Of a DNA stretch of 64,000 nucleotides, positions 51,756 to 60,666 are shown piece after piece. The stretch's first letter is position 1; each line of letters begins with the position of its first letter. The notes below the pieces were generated by a model. That model worked only from the letters and a program-made list of their open reading frames with translations, ran no database searches and was not told where the DNA came from. The stretch spans positions 124,001 through 188,000 of the forward strand of contig NZ_FQYN01000006.1 in the NCBI RefSeq assembly GCF_900141805.1. The letters are read 5' to 3'. The translations under genes and the position numbers were made by a program. Source of the stretch: Hymenobacter daecheongensis DSM 21074. Lineage in GTDB: Bacteria > Bacteroidota > Bacteroidia > Cytophagales > Hymenobacteraceae.

Positions 51756-52982
51756 GTGCTGCTTTCTCACTTACCCAACTCCCTGGCCCGCGTCACTTTC
51801 CTGCTCTGGGCCGGTATAGGCACTATTGTGGGCACGGGCTGCGCCAAAGAAACGGCCGCGCCGCAGCCTACGGTAGCGGCGCCCACCCCGGCCGCCGAAA
51901 CGCACTTAGTCAGCAGCACGCTTATTGGCGAGTATCCGGCCAGCGTGCTGGCCGGGCGCGTGGCCACTATTCCGCTGGCCGGGGCGCTGGTGCGCTACCC
52001 GATTCGGGTGTACCGGCTCACCTACACCACCCGCAACACCGACGGCAATACCATCACGGCTTCCGGGGCGCTGCTGGTGCCCGAGGCTGGCGCGCAGCCG
52101 CTTCCGCTGTTGAGCTACCAGCACGGCACCATCCGGCCCGACGACGAGGACCGCGCCCCGTCGTATTACAGCGCCAGCAGTGAGGTGTGGTCGGCGGTGT
52201 CGGTGCTGGCTTCCACGGGCTACATCGTGTCGGCCCCCGATTATATCGGCTACGGGGCTTCCAAAGCCCTGCCGCACCCCTACGAGCATGCCGCCTCGCT
52301 GGCCTCGGCCTCGCTGGATATGCTGCGGGCCACCCGCGAGTTTGCCGCAAAGGAAAAGCTGCCCCTCAACCAGAAGAATTTCCTGTTGGGCTACTCCGAA
52401 GGCGGCTTTGCCACGCTGGCTCTGCACAAGCTGCTGGAAGAAAAAGCCGCCGCCGAATTTACCGTGACGGCCAGCGCCCCAGGAGCCGGAGCCTACCACA
52501 AATCGGTCTTCGCCGACTACATCCTTCGCGCCGACAAGCCCCTGAGCTTCCTGAGTACCTACGTGTGGGTGCTCGATACCTACAACCGTGTGTATGGCAT
52601 CAACCGGGGTTTTGCCTACTACTTCAACCAGCCCTGGGCCACGCAGCTGCAGGCCAATCCGTTCGGGCCGGTGCCCGAGCTGTCGGCGGAGCTGTTTGCA
52701 GCGGCTTTCCGCCAGGGTGTGCTGGGCAAAACCGACCAGCCCCTGCTGAGCGCCTTCCGCGCCAACGACATCCACGACTGGCAGCCTAAGGCACCCCTAG
52801 CCCTCTTCCACGGCACCGCCGATGACTACGTACCCTTCTTCAACTCGCAGGATGCCTACAACGCCATGCGGGCCCGCGGTGCCACCCAGGTAGAGTTGCG
52901 CCCGATTGCGGGCGGCAACCATTTCACCTCCGCTACTACCTACACGCTGCAGGCCTACGCCTTTCTGGCGCAGTATTATTAA
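51756..52982 (+). CDS. Secreted alpha/beta hydrolase, lipase-like
   Basis: 408 residues. Lipobox-like signal (LLWAGIGTIVGTGCAK). Fold landmarks: LLSYQHGTIRPDDEDRAPSYY (oxyanion area), GYSEGGFATL (GxSxG nucleophile), LFHGTADDYVP (Asp), IAGGNHF (His). This layout is shared with secretory lipase-type hydrolases. It should act on extracytoplasmic esters or lipids; substrate not known. No operon partner. Confidence 0.85.
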   Translation: MLLSHLPNSLARVTFLLWAGIGTIVGTGCAKETAAPQPTVAAPTPAAETHLVSSTLIGEYPASVLAGRVATIPLAGALVRYPIRVYRLTYTTRNTDGNTITASGALLVPEAGAQPLPLLSYQHGTIRPDDEDRAPSYYSASSEVWSAVSVLASTGYIVSAPDYIGYGASKALPHPYEHAASLASASLDMLRATREFAAKEKLPLNQKNFLLGYSEGGFATLALHKLLEEKAAAEFTVTASAPGAGAYHKSVFADYILRADKPLSFLSTYVWVLDTYNRVYGINRGFAYYFNQPWATQLQANPFGPVPELSAELFAAAFRQGVLGKTDQPLLSAFRANDIHDWQPKAPLALFHGTADDYVPFFNSQDAYNAMRARGATQVELRPIAGGNHFTSATTYTLQAYAFLAQYY

Positions 52983-53003
52983 GGAGCTTCCAGGAAGTAG
53001 TGC

Positions 53004-53043
53004 CGAAATCTGTTCCGCAACGAGCACAGCGAGTTCCTACGCG
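53004..53043. repeat. GGAACTCGC-type interspersed repeat, copy B
   Basis: Inverse orientation to the copy at 28806-28846; on the minus strand it reads CGCGTAGGAACTCGCTGTGC and on. It lies 20 bases after the hydrolase stop. Confidence 0.6.
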
Positions 53044-53135
53044 TTGGGCCGCTCCATAAAGAGAGTGAGAACAACCTGCCGCCGCGCTGCGGATTTTCTG
53101 CCGGTTGGGCTCTTGTGCTTGTAAAGAAGGTTGGT

Positions 53136-53510
53136 TCAACTGGCCACCGTATCAGAAACCTCTACCGGCGCGGGCACCAGCGCCTGCCGCAGCCAGCAGC
53201 CGGCTAGCGCGGCCACGCCGCCCACCAGCCCGCCCACCACCGCCGTGACCACCACCAGCGCCCAACCCGCGCCACCCAGCGGCAGCAGTTGCGCTACGCG
53301 GTGGCTCAGCCGGGCGGCACCGTGCAGCTGCTGCCACGCCGCCAGCCCCAGCCACCCCATCCCGATACCGGCGAAGCCCGCCAAGAAAGCCTGGCCGCCG
53401 GTGCGCCCCAGCGCCGCGCCGGCCACGAAAGACAGAGGAGCCACCACCCACCAGGGCAGAAAAAGCTGAGCTACTGCGGCAGCAATTAGAAGAATAAGGA
53501 AAAGGCGCAT
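53136..53510 (-). CDS. Small multi-pass membrane protein, unknown
   Basis: 124 residues with about four hydrophobic helices (LILLIAAAVAQLFLPWWVVA, GGQAFLAGFAGIGMGWLGLAAW, WALVVVTAVVGGLVGGVAAL). Gly/Ala-rich and short loops, like many small envelope proteins. No signature recognised. It begins 43 bases after the stop of the penicillin acylase-type gene and is probably co-transcribed with it. Confidence 0.6.
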   Translation of the reverse strand: MRLFLILLIAAAVAQLFLPWWVVAPLSFVAGAALGRTGGQAFLAGFAGIGMGWLGLAAWQQLHGAARLSHRVAQLLPLGGAGWALVVVTAVVGGLVGGVAALAGCWLRQALVPAPVEVSDTVAS

Positions 53511-53552
53511 CCGGAAGCTGATTCAGAAATAAAGAGAAGAGTACGAGCGGCG

Positions 53553-55997
53553 TTACTTGGTGCCTTGCAGCGTCCACTTGGCCTGCAGGCGCGGGTGGGC
53601 CTCGTCCGGCGTGCGCAGAAAGACCAGCTCATCGAGCTTGCCCGCACTCCAGGTGTCAATCATGTCATCATAATAGGCCGAGCCGGGATTGCCGCTCTGG
53701 CCGCCCGGAAACACGCCAAACGCCCGCACCCGCGGCCCCAGCGCCACCACCATCCGCCACGAGGGGCCGTTGCGCTCCGTGGTGGCATTCACGATGCCCG
53801 CGCCGCCGCCCACGTCCAGGTCCATACGGCCGAAGCCGGGCAGCTGGGCCATGTGCAGAATGTCGGTGCTTTTCTGGTGGGCCCAGCGCCACTCCGGCCC
53901 CAGCGGCCCGAATTTGCGCTGCAACGAATCGGCGGCAAACTGCAGCGACTGCAGCGCCAGGGTTTCCAGGGTTTCGGGGGCCGGCGTGCGGCGGTCGTCG
54001 ATCCAGCGGGAGCGGGGCTCGGTCAGCAGCAGCGTGTTGGTCCGGTCGCGGGTGGGGTAGCGCATTTCGCCGGCCTGCGCGGCGGGGCCGAAATCATCGT
54101 CCCAGAGGCGCTTCACCAGCGTGTTGTACCACAGCTCAAAAATGCCGGGCCCGAGGGCGTCGGCTTCGTAGAAGTAGTTCCAGCGGCTCAGCTCCGCGTA
54201 AGCCTGGCGCTGCGTGGCCGTCAGGCGGGCGGGCGACACCAGGGCCAGCATGCGGGGCAGCATCAGCTGGGCATTCACCCCAAAGTTGTCGTTTTGTAGC
54301 CGGCGCAGGCTGTCGGGCGTGGCGCGGGTCATGCGGGCCAGCCGCGCATTGATGCGGTGGCCCCGCTCCCAGCTGGCAAAGTTCCAGTTCAGATAATACG
54401 GGTAGTCCGGCCCCGTCGAGGACTGATTGGCCGAGCTGACGAAGCCGCGGGCCGGGTTCTTTACATGCGGATTCTGGGCGGCCGGAATCCAGCCCTGCCA
54501 GTCGTAGGCCGGGTCGGTGCCGTCCAAGATGAACTTGCCCTGGTCTTTCCACTTCAGCGGAAACCGCCCGTTGGGCCAGATGGCGATGTTCTGCTGCTGG
54601 TCGGCGAAGATGAAGTTCTGGGCCGGCGCGCCGTAGGTGGCCAGCGCGGCGGTGTAGTCGGCGTAGTTGCGGGCGCGGTTCAGGCCATAGAAAGTCCGGA
54701 ACTCGTTGGCCGCGTCGTGGGCCGTCCAGCGCATGGCGTGGCGGATGGGTGTTTGGGGCAGGAAGGGCTTCTCGTCGTGGTCGTACACCACGGGGCCGTG
54801 GTGCGTGTAGAGCACCGTATCGAGGCGGTCGGGCTGGCCGCGTACCAGTATGCGCTCCACCACGCGGCGCACGGGCTTCCAGCGGCCGTCGTGCCAGTAC
54901 TCGCGCCGGGTGGCATCCCGGAATTTGAGCTGATACCAGTCCATTACGTCGGCGGCCACGTTGGTCACGCCCCAGGCCACGTGCTCATTGAAGCCGATAA
55001 TGGCAAACGGCACGCCCGGAATGCCCACCCCATACACGTTCACGCCGGGCGCGGCCAGCTGCACCTGATACCAGATGCTGGGCAGATTCAGCTGCAGATG
55101 CGGGTCGTTGGCCAGCAGCGGATACCCCGAGGCCGACTTTGCCCCGCTCACCGCAAAGTTGTTGGAGCCCAGGTCCGCGGCCGGCTCCCGTTGCGGCACC
55201 TTATCCGACATAGCCGCCTGAAACGTGGGCGGCGCGGCGGGCACCGGCAGGGGCCGAAAATCCAGCGGCGTGCCGGTGGGCACTATCGGGTCTTCGCGCT
55301 GCGGATAGTCCGGAAACAGGTCTTTTATCACCGCCGGGCCGTACTTGCCCAGCGCGTTGCTCATGCGCAGATCGTCGGAGCGGCCACTCAGATCGAAGGC
55401 CATGTACTTCAGAATCAGGGCGCTTTTGAGCGGCTCCCAGGGCTCGGGCGCGTAGTCGAGCAGCTTGTACTCGAAGGGCAGCGTGGCGGGTGTGAGCGTG
55501 CCGATGTAGGCATTGATGCCGTCGGCGTAGGCCGTCAGCACGGTGCGCGTGAGCGGGTCGGCCATGGCCGCCTTCAGCGACTTTTGGGCCCCGTACACCA
55601 TGCCCATGCGGCGAAAAAACCGGTCGGTTTCGAGCCGCGCCGGCCCCACGATTTCGGCCAGCCGCCCGCCGGCCACGTGGGCCACGAAATCCATCTGCCA
55701 GAGCCGGTCCTGGGCCGTGAGGTAGCCCTGGGCGTAGTACAGGTCGTGGTCGTTTTGGGCGAAGATGTGCGGGATGTGGCGGTCGTCGTAGCGCACCTGC
55801 ACGGGCTGCTGCAGGCCGGGCAGCGCCAGAGTTTGGGCGCTGGGGAAGTCGTTGGCCGCCGCATTTTGCCAGAACCCGCGGAAGGGGCTGAGAAACTTGC
55901 CGAACGGCGGCACATCGCCCTGTTTTGTGTTCAGCACCCAAGTGAGCACCACGCTGAGCACCGCGGCCAGCATTGCCTTAATCCACTTCCACTGCAT
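53553..55997 (-). CDS. Penicillin acylase family protein (Ntn hydrolase)
   Basis: 814 residues. N-terminal hydrophobic anchor or signal (about 7-22). The family's nucleophile region LGSNNFAVSG has Ser278 after Gly, expected to become the N-terminus of the beta chain after self-cleavage. Neighbouring motifs: GYLTAQDRLWQMDF near 92, ANDPHLQL, FNEHVAWGVTNV. Substrate range in the family includes beta-lactams, acyl-homoserine lactones and others; here it is unknown. Followed by a small membrane protein gene. Confidence 0.9.
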   Translation of the reverse strand: MQWKWIKAMLAAVLSVVLTWVLNTKQGDVPPFGKFLSPFRGFWQNAAANDFPSAQTLALPGLQQPVQVRYDDRHIPHIFAQNDHDLYYAQGYLTAQDRLWQMDFVAHVAGGRLAEIVGPARLETDRFFRRMGMVYGAQKSLKAAMADPLTRTVLTAYADGINAYIGTLTPATLPFEYKLLDYAPEPWEPLKSALILKYMAFDLSGRSDDLRMSNALGKYGPAVIKDLFPDYPQREDPIVPTGTPLDFRPLPVPAAPPTFQAAMSDKVPQREPAADLGSNNFAVSGAKSASGYPLLANDPHLQLNLPSIWYQVQLAAPGVNVYGVGIPGVPFAIIGFNEHVAWGVTNVAADVMDWYQLKFRDATRREYWHDGRWKPVRRVVERILVRGQPDRLDTVLYTHHGPVVYDHDEKPFLPQTPIRHAMRWTAHDAANEFRTFYGLNRARNYADYTAALATYGAPAQNFIFADQQQNIAIWPNGRFPLKWKDQGKFILDGTDPAYDWQGWIPAAQNPHVKNPARGFVSSANQSSTGPDYPYYLNWNFASWERGHRINARLARMTRATPDSLRRLQNDNFGVNAQLMLPRMLALVSPARLTATQRQAYAELSRWNYFYEADALGPGIFELWYNTLVKRLWDDDFGPAAQAGEMRYPTRDRTNTLLLTEPRSRWIDDRRTPAPETLETLALQSLQFAADSLQRKFGPLGPEWRWAHQKSTDILHMAQLPGFGRMDLDVGGGAGIVNATTERNGPSWRMVVALGPRVRAFGVFPGGQSGNPGSAYYDDMIDTWSAGKLDELVFLRTPDEAHPRLQAKWTLQGTK

Positions 55998-56072
55998 AAG
56001 CCCGAATTAGTCGAGCCGGTAAGATGGCGGAAGTTTCCCGGCCGCCCAAACCGCCGCCCGCGGCCAGCCACG

Positions 56073-56101
56073 AAAAAGGGCCGCTGGTGGGCGGCCCTTT
56101 T
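56073..56101 (-). terminator. Rho-independent terminator after the rlpA-like gene
   Basis: AAAAGGGCCGC (56074-56084) pairs with GCGGCCCTTTT (56091-56101) over a six-base loop; on the minus strand a T-run follows. Confidence 0.8.
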
Positions 56102-56140
56102 GAGAAAAAATCCGGCAAGCCGGCGCAGCGTAGCGGTTTA

Positions 56141-56947
56141 CTACAGGTTTTCGGCCTGGCGTACCAGGCCGGCAATGCCCCACTGCATCAGGCGGCGGCG
56201 CACCAGCTCAGCTTCGGCCTTGTCGGCGTACTGCCCGACGATGACGCGGTTGAGCGGCTTGCCGTTCAGCTCACTTTGGGCCACGGTCACGGTCAGGCTT
56301 TTATCTAGGCTCTGAATCTTGGTTTGAATAGTCTGGGCGTTGAGCGCGTCGCCGAAGGTGCCGGCCTGCACCACAAAGCTGGGGGCCGGGGCGGGCACTA
56401 CCACCACATCGGCGGCTTCGGTAGCGCCGGCCACGATGTCGGTGAGCGTGGTCATGGCCAGCGTGGTGGCGGCCGAGTCGGTGGCCAAGGCGGCCAGGTT
56501 ATGCGGGGCGTCGGTGGGGCCCAGCGGCGTGGTGGCGGGCACTACTTCCGCTACCACCGACACGGCCCCGCGCCGCACGATATCCAGCGGCCGGGCCGCT
56601 ACTTCCGACAGATCCAGAATGCGCTGGTGGCGGAATGGGCCGCGGTCCGACACGCGCACCACCACCGATTTGCCGTTGCTGGGGTTCGTCACGCGCAGCT
56701 TGGTGCCGAAGGGCAGGGTTTTGTGGGCGCAGGTGTATTTGAACCGGTCGAACCGCTCGCCGTTGCTCGTGCGCATTCCCTGGTGCTCTTTGCCATACCA
56801 CGAGGCCCGGCCGCGCAGCACGGTGGCGCGCGCAGCGGTAGTGGTGTTTTTGCCGTCGTCGCCGGCCGTGGCCGGAGCCGTGAGCGAGGCAAACGTAAGC
56901 GTCAGCAGCAGGGTGAAAGCGGAGAGGCGTAGCGGTAAGAATTTCAT
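56141..56947 (-). CDS. rlpA: RlpA-like septal ring lytic transglycosylase with SPOR domain
   Basis: 268 residues. Signal peptide ending near APATAGD. Double-psi beta-barrel at about 43-140: GRASWYGKEHQGMRTSNGERF, LPFGTKLRVTNPSNGKSVVVRVSDRGPF, RILDLSEVAA; this is the RlpA signature, and RlpA cleaves denuded peptidoglycan. C-terminal SPOR-like repeat at about 190-265 (FVVQAGTFGDALNAQTIQ, RVIVGQYADKAEAELVRRRL), which targets septal peptidoglycan. Preceded by a long AT-rich promoter region. Confidence 0.9.
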   Translation of the reverse strand: MKFLPLRLSAFTLLLTLTFASLTAPATAGDDGKNTTTAARATVLRGRASWYGKEHQGMRTSNGERFDRFKYTCAHKTLPFGTKLRVTNPSNGKSVVVRVSDRGPFRHQRILDLSEVAARPLDIVRRGAVSVVAEVVPATTPLGPTDAPHNLAALATDSAATTLAMTTLTDIVAGATEAADVVVVPAPAPSFVVQAGTFGDALNAQTIQTKIQSLDKSLTVTVAQSELNGKPLNRVIVGQYADKAEAELVRRRLMQWGIAGLVRQAENL

Positions 56948-57353
56948 CCGGATTACTCGATGGTGAACAGGACAAATCTAGAAGCCCCTGGGTAAGAGCC
57001 GACCGAAAGTCAAGGTTCCCGCTCAAAGACAAGGGTAATATATTGACCTTTTTCAAGAAAACTTGCATTTATTTTATCGAAATAAATTTTCCTAAATGGC
57101 CGATTGTGTTTGGTAAAGGCGGTTTTTGTATTATATGTGGACGAAATCCGGACCGCCAAAAAAATTAGACTATAAGCCGGATAAAAAATTTTGGCATTGG
57201 CCGGCGGGCTATGTCCGAAGCCCGGTTGCAAAAGTCCCGGGATTTGGCTATAGCCCAGCCAGGAATGGAAGGGGGATTTTCCTCGCTACCCCACGCCCAC
57301 AAAATCCGGGGAATCCGAAAAATCCGCGGTAATCCGTGGTTACCTTTAGCCCC
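56948..57353. other. Divergent intergenic region between rlpA and the DUF72 gene
   Basis: 406 bases. The rlpA side (about 57015-57125) is AT-rich, with TGTCTTTG near 57020 on the minus strand as a weak -7 candidate. The other side is a short ATCCG repeat, with TACCTTTA just before the DUF72 start. No gene seen. Confidence 0.45.
57301..57344. repeat. ATCCG-type repeat upstream of the DUF72 gene, copy B
   Basis: Repeated AAAATCCG / AATCCG blocks ending in AATCCGTGGTTACC; aligns with the copy at 33061-33103 on the other strand over about 40 bases. It ends 10 bases before a start codon. Confidence 0.65.
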
Positions 57354-58265
57354 ATGGATTTTGGCCGCCTTTCCGACCTGCGCTACGTTGATTTTCGCCT
57401 GCCCCCGGACCACCCCGACACGGCCGCGCTGCTGGCCCGTACTCCGGCACCGGCCGCGCCGCCGGCCGTCTATGTGGGCTGCCCCATCTGGACCAACAAA
57501 GCGTGGCTGGGCTCCTACTTTCCGGCCGGCATCAAGGACGCGGACTACCTGCACCACTACGCCCGGCAGTTCAACAGCATTGAGCTGAACACGACCCACT
57601 ACCGCATTCCCGACGCACCCACCGTGCGCAAGTGGCGCGATGCGGTGCCGGCCGGCTTCCGCTTCTGCCCCAAAATGCCCCAGAGCATCAGCCACGAGCG
57701 GGAGCTGTACAACGCTGACGAGCTGACCACCACCTTCTGCCGGGCCATCAGCGAGCTGGGCGACAAGCTGGGCCCGGTGTTTTTGCAGCTGCCGCCTACC
57801 TTCGGCCCCGAGCACCTGCCGCGGCTGGAGCGCTATCTGCTCGATTTTCCGGCCTACGTGCCGCTGGCCGTGGAGCTGCGCCACCCGGCCTGGTTTGCGG
57901 ATGCCGGCCAGCGCGACGCCGTGTTTGCGATGCTGGAAGCCCTGGGCAAAACCCTGGTGCTGACCGACGTGGCCGGCCGCCGCGACGTGCTGCACCAGCG
58001 CCTGACCACACCCACGGCCTTCATCCGCTTCAACGGCCACGGCCTCGTGGGCTCCGACTACGCCCGCGCCGACGCCTGGGCCGCGCGCCTAGCCGAGTGG
58101 CTGGCGGCCGGGTTGCAGACGGCGTATGTGTTCATTCATCAGAAGGATATCATGCATTCGCCAATCTGGACGCAGTATTTTCTGGAGAAGCTCCACGCCC
58201 TGACCGGGCTGACGGTGCCGCCGCCGCGCATCATTCCGCAGCCGGTGCAGGGTAGCTTATTTTAA
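57354..58265 (+). CDS. DUF72 family protein (YecE-like TIM barrel)
   Basis: 303 residues from the ATG at 57354. Landmarks: VYVGCPIWTNKAWLGSYFP, HYARQFNSIELNTTHYRIPDAPTVRKWRDAVPAGFRFCPKMPQSISHE, LGPVFLQLPPTFG, PLAVELRHPAWF, FIRFNGHG. DUF72 proteins have a UV-endonuclease-like TIM fold but no settled activity. TACCTTTA at 57340-57347, five to seven bases upstream, could be a -7 element giving a very short or absent leader. Confidence 0.9.
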   Translation: MDFGRLSDLRYVDFRLPPDHPDTAALLARTPAPAAPPAVYVGCPIWTNKAWLGSYFPAGIKDADYLHHYARQFNSIELNTTHYRIPDAPTVRKWRDAVPAGFRFCPKMPQSISHERELYNADELTTTFCRAISELGDKLGPVFLQLPPTFGPEHLPRLERYLLDFPAYVPLAVELRHPAWFADAGQRDAVFAMLEALGKTLVLTDVAGRRDVLHQRLTTPTAFIRFNGHGLVGSDYARADAWAARLAEWLAAGLQTAYVFIHQKDIMHSPIWTQYFLEKLHALTGLTVPPPRIIPQPVQGSLF

Positions 58266-58375
58266 AGGTGGAGCTGGCGGGTTGTTCCGGTTGGCAAAGT
58301 CAGTGGCCGGAAGCGCGGCTGAAATTTCTATCTTGAAGCTGTTTTAAATCAGGCCCAGTCAGGCTCTCGAACGGT

Positions 58376-58454
58376 GTAGAGACGCATACTTGCGTCTCGT
58401 CGTTGAACGAAAACGCCCTAACGGCGCGGCCGAGGAGACGCTGTGCGTCTCTAC
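58376..58454. repeat. GTAGAGACGC palindromic element
   Basis: Two short hairpins (GAGACGCA-TACT-TGCGTCTC at the left; GAGACGC-TGT-GCGTCTC at the right) are themselves arranged as an inverted repeat (GTAGAGACGC to GCGTCTCTAC), 30 bases before the T9SS protein gene. Confidence 0.8.
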
Positions 58455-58486
58455 CTAGCCTAAAAACTGCCGCAGAACTCCGCGCT

Positions 58487-60598
58487 ATGATATTTCCTAC
58501 TATTGTTCGAGGGCTGTTGCCCGCTTTGCTAACCGGGTTTCTGCTTTGCGGGGCTAGCCGGCCGGCGCGGGCTCAGCAGTCCGCTGCCGCCACCCATTGC
58601 CTGCTGCTGCCGCTTGATGCCGCCCGCCGCAGCCAGCAGGCCGCGCTGGTAGTAGAGGGCGAAGTGCTCAGCGCCGACGGCTTTTGGGATGCCCGCCACC
58701 AGCGCATTTTCACGGCCCACCGGGTGCGGGTGTTCAGTGCTTTCAAAGGGCAGCCCGCCGCCGAGCTGACTGTGCTCACGGAGGGCGGCACCGTGGGCGA
58801 GGCCCGGCAGGAGCTAACCAACACGCTACGGCTGAGCATCGGCGACCAGGGCGTTTTCTTCCTTTATAACGCCCCCTGGCCCGCAGCCGCCGCCGTCGGG
58901 CCGGCCTGGGCCGCCTACGGCAGCCAGCAGGGCTTCATCCGCTACGACCTGGCCACGCTGGCCGCCGCCGAGCCTTTCCAAGTCTACCCAGCCATTGACA
59001 ACGCATTTTATGCCGGCCTGAGCGCCCAGACCGGGCAAACGCGCCGGGTGCTGGCTCCGAACGAGGCGCTGGCAGCGGCGCAGCGGCGTAGCGCAGTGGG
59101 CGCGGCAGCTAAAGGGCAGGCTCCGGTGATTGGGCTGCTGGCGCCGCTGCGACTGGCGGCCGGGGCCGGCGAGGTGCTCACCATCACGGGCAGCGGCTTC
59201 GGGGCGGCGCGGGGGCAGGGCTTCGTGGAGTTTCGCAACGCCGACGACGGCGGCCAGACCTTCATCCGGCCCCAGCCCGCCGACTACGTGAGCTGGACCG
59301 ATGGCCAGATTCGGGTGCGGGTACCCTCGTATGGCACGGCCGGCAACCCCGCCGGCACCGGCGACGTGCGCGTGACCACCACCGACCAGCTACAGGCTAC
59401 CAGCGCCCAGCGCATCATCATTGCCTACGCGCTGGCCAACGTGCAGGACAGCGAAAGCAAAGTGGTGGTGCCCTCGCGCCATAGCAACCAGGATGGCCGG
59501 GGCGGGCTCACGTTTCAGATGGAAGCCGGCTTCGCGGCCAACGCCGGGGCCGCCCAGATTCTGCGCCGCGGCCTGCTGCAAACCTGGCGCTGCCAGACCG
59601 GCATCAACTGGACAATGGGCTCCAACCGCACCGGCCGCGGAGCTGCCAAGGATGGTGAAAACTCCGTGGGCTTCGACAGCGGCTCTGAGCTGCCCGCCGG
59701 GGTGCTGGGCCGCACCACTAGCTACTACCTGGGCTGCGTGGGGCCGCGCCGGGAGGTGTATTTCTACGTGAAGGAAGTGGATATACAGTTCGACGACGGC
59801 GTGAGCTTTTTCTACGGCCCGGGCACGCCGGGGCCGGGGCAGTTCGACTTTGAGTCGGTGCTGGTGCACGAGCTGGGCCACGCGCAGCAGCTCAGCCACG
59901 TTATTCTGCCCGCGGCTGTGATGCACTTCGGCGTGGCCCCCAGGCAGGTGAAGCAAACGCTGAGTCCCGACGATGTAGCCGGGGCGCGCCGCGTGCTGCG
60001 CACGCGCAGCTTCGCGGCCCCCGTGTGCGGCCCCGCCGCCATGCTGCCCGCACCCCTCACCACGCTGGCCGTCGGGCGCGTGAATACCGGCAACGAAGTG
60101 GCCTGGACCACCCGCGACGAATGCTTCGTGCGCGAATTCATAGTGGAGCGGGCCGCGGATACCACAGCCTGGCAGGTGCTGGCCACGCTGCCCGCCGGGG
60201 CCGGCACCAACGCCTACCGCTTCGTGGATGCGCAGCCGCTGCCGGGCCTGAGCTACTACCGCCTGCGCCTGCGTCGCCCCGATGGCACCCTGGATGCCGC
60301 CGCCCCGCTGTCCGTGACCGACGAGGCCGATGTCACCGGCCGCCTCGTGGTTTTCCCTAACCCGATTCAGGACGGGCTGCTGCGCCTGCAGTTCGTGAGC
60401 CCCGCCGCCGGGGCGCTGGCCGTGTATTTGCACGATGCGCTGGGCCGCTTCTACCGCCGCGAAGTGGTAGAGCTGGCCGCCGGCCTGAACATTCGCAGCG
60501 TGGCCACCGACGACCTGCGCCCCGGCTGGTATCTGCTCCGCTGGCGCGACCAGAGCGGCAAAACCGGCGCGACGCGCTTCATTAAGCTGGCCCCGTAA
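58487..60598 (+). CDS. T9SS-secreted protein with IPT/TIG and metzincin-like region
   Basis: 703 residues from the ATG at 58487; signal peptide ending about ARAQQ. Residues about 215-300 resemble an IPT/TIG domain (VIGLLAPLRLAAGAGEVLTITGSGFGAA). A zinc-binding helix is at 461-471 (HELGHAQQLSH), as in metzincins, but without the usual Gly at position eight. A fibronectin-like part and a type A T9SS sorting domain (LVVFPNPIQDGLLRLQ to GWYLLRWRDQSG) complete it. Probably a secreted protease or a catalytically altered relative; activity not certain. Confidence 0.8.
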   Translation: MIFPTIVRGLLPALLTGFLLCGASRPARAQQSAAATHCLLLPLDAARRSQQAALVVEGEVLSADGFWDARHQRIFTAHRVRVFSAFKGQPAAELTVLTEGGTVGEARQELTNTLRLSIGDQGVFFLYNAPWPAAAAVGPAWAAYGSQQGFIRYDLATLAAAEPFQVYPAIDNAFYAGLSAQTGQTRRVLAPNEALAAAQRRSAVGAAAKGQAPVIGLLAPLRLAAGAGEVLTITGSGFGAARGQGFVEFRNADDGGQTFIRPQPADYVSWTDGQIRVRVPSYGTAGNPAGTGDVRVTTTDQLQATSAQRIIIAYALANVQDSESKVVVPSRHSNQDGRGGLTFQMEAGFAANAGAAQILRRGLLQTWRCQTGINWTMGSNRTGRGAAKDGENSVGFDSGSELPAGVLGRTTSYYLGCVGPRREVYFYVKEVDIQFDDGVSFFYGPGTPGPGQFDFESVLVHELGHAQQLSHVILPAAVMHFGVAPRQVKQTLSPDDVAGARRVLRTRSFAAPVCGPAAMLPAPLTTLAVGRVNTGNEVAWTTRDECFVREFIVERAADTTAWQVLATLPAGAGTNAYRFVDAQPLPGLSYYRLRLRRPDGTLDAAAPLSVTDEADVTGRLVVFPNPIQDGLLRLQFVSPAAGALAVYLHDALGRFYRREVVELAAGLNIRSVATDDLRPGWYLLRWRDQSGKTGATRFIKLAP

Positions 60599-60654
60599 AG
60601 CGGCCGGGCGGGCGGCCACTCCATCTTTTCGGAACCCAACTGCCTCGGGCGTTG

Positions 60655-60662
60655 TATCTTTG
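60655..60662 (+). promoter_or_regulatory. -7 element TATCTTTG of the rlmN promoter
   Basis: Exact TAnnTTTG, ending five bases before the ATG at 60667; transcription would begin at or next to the start codon, making a leaderless or near-leaderless mRNA. Confidence 0.6.
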
Positions 60663-60666
60663 CCCT

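Noticed and set aside
54357..56315. 652-residue plus-strand ORF opposite the penicillin acylase gene
   Set aside because: Spans three features on the other strand and reads as low-complexity Gly/His/Arg protein.
57010..57231. 73-residue minus-strand ORF in the rlpA upstream region
   Set aside because: Lies in AT-rich promoter sequence, with no natural composition or ribosome-binding context.
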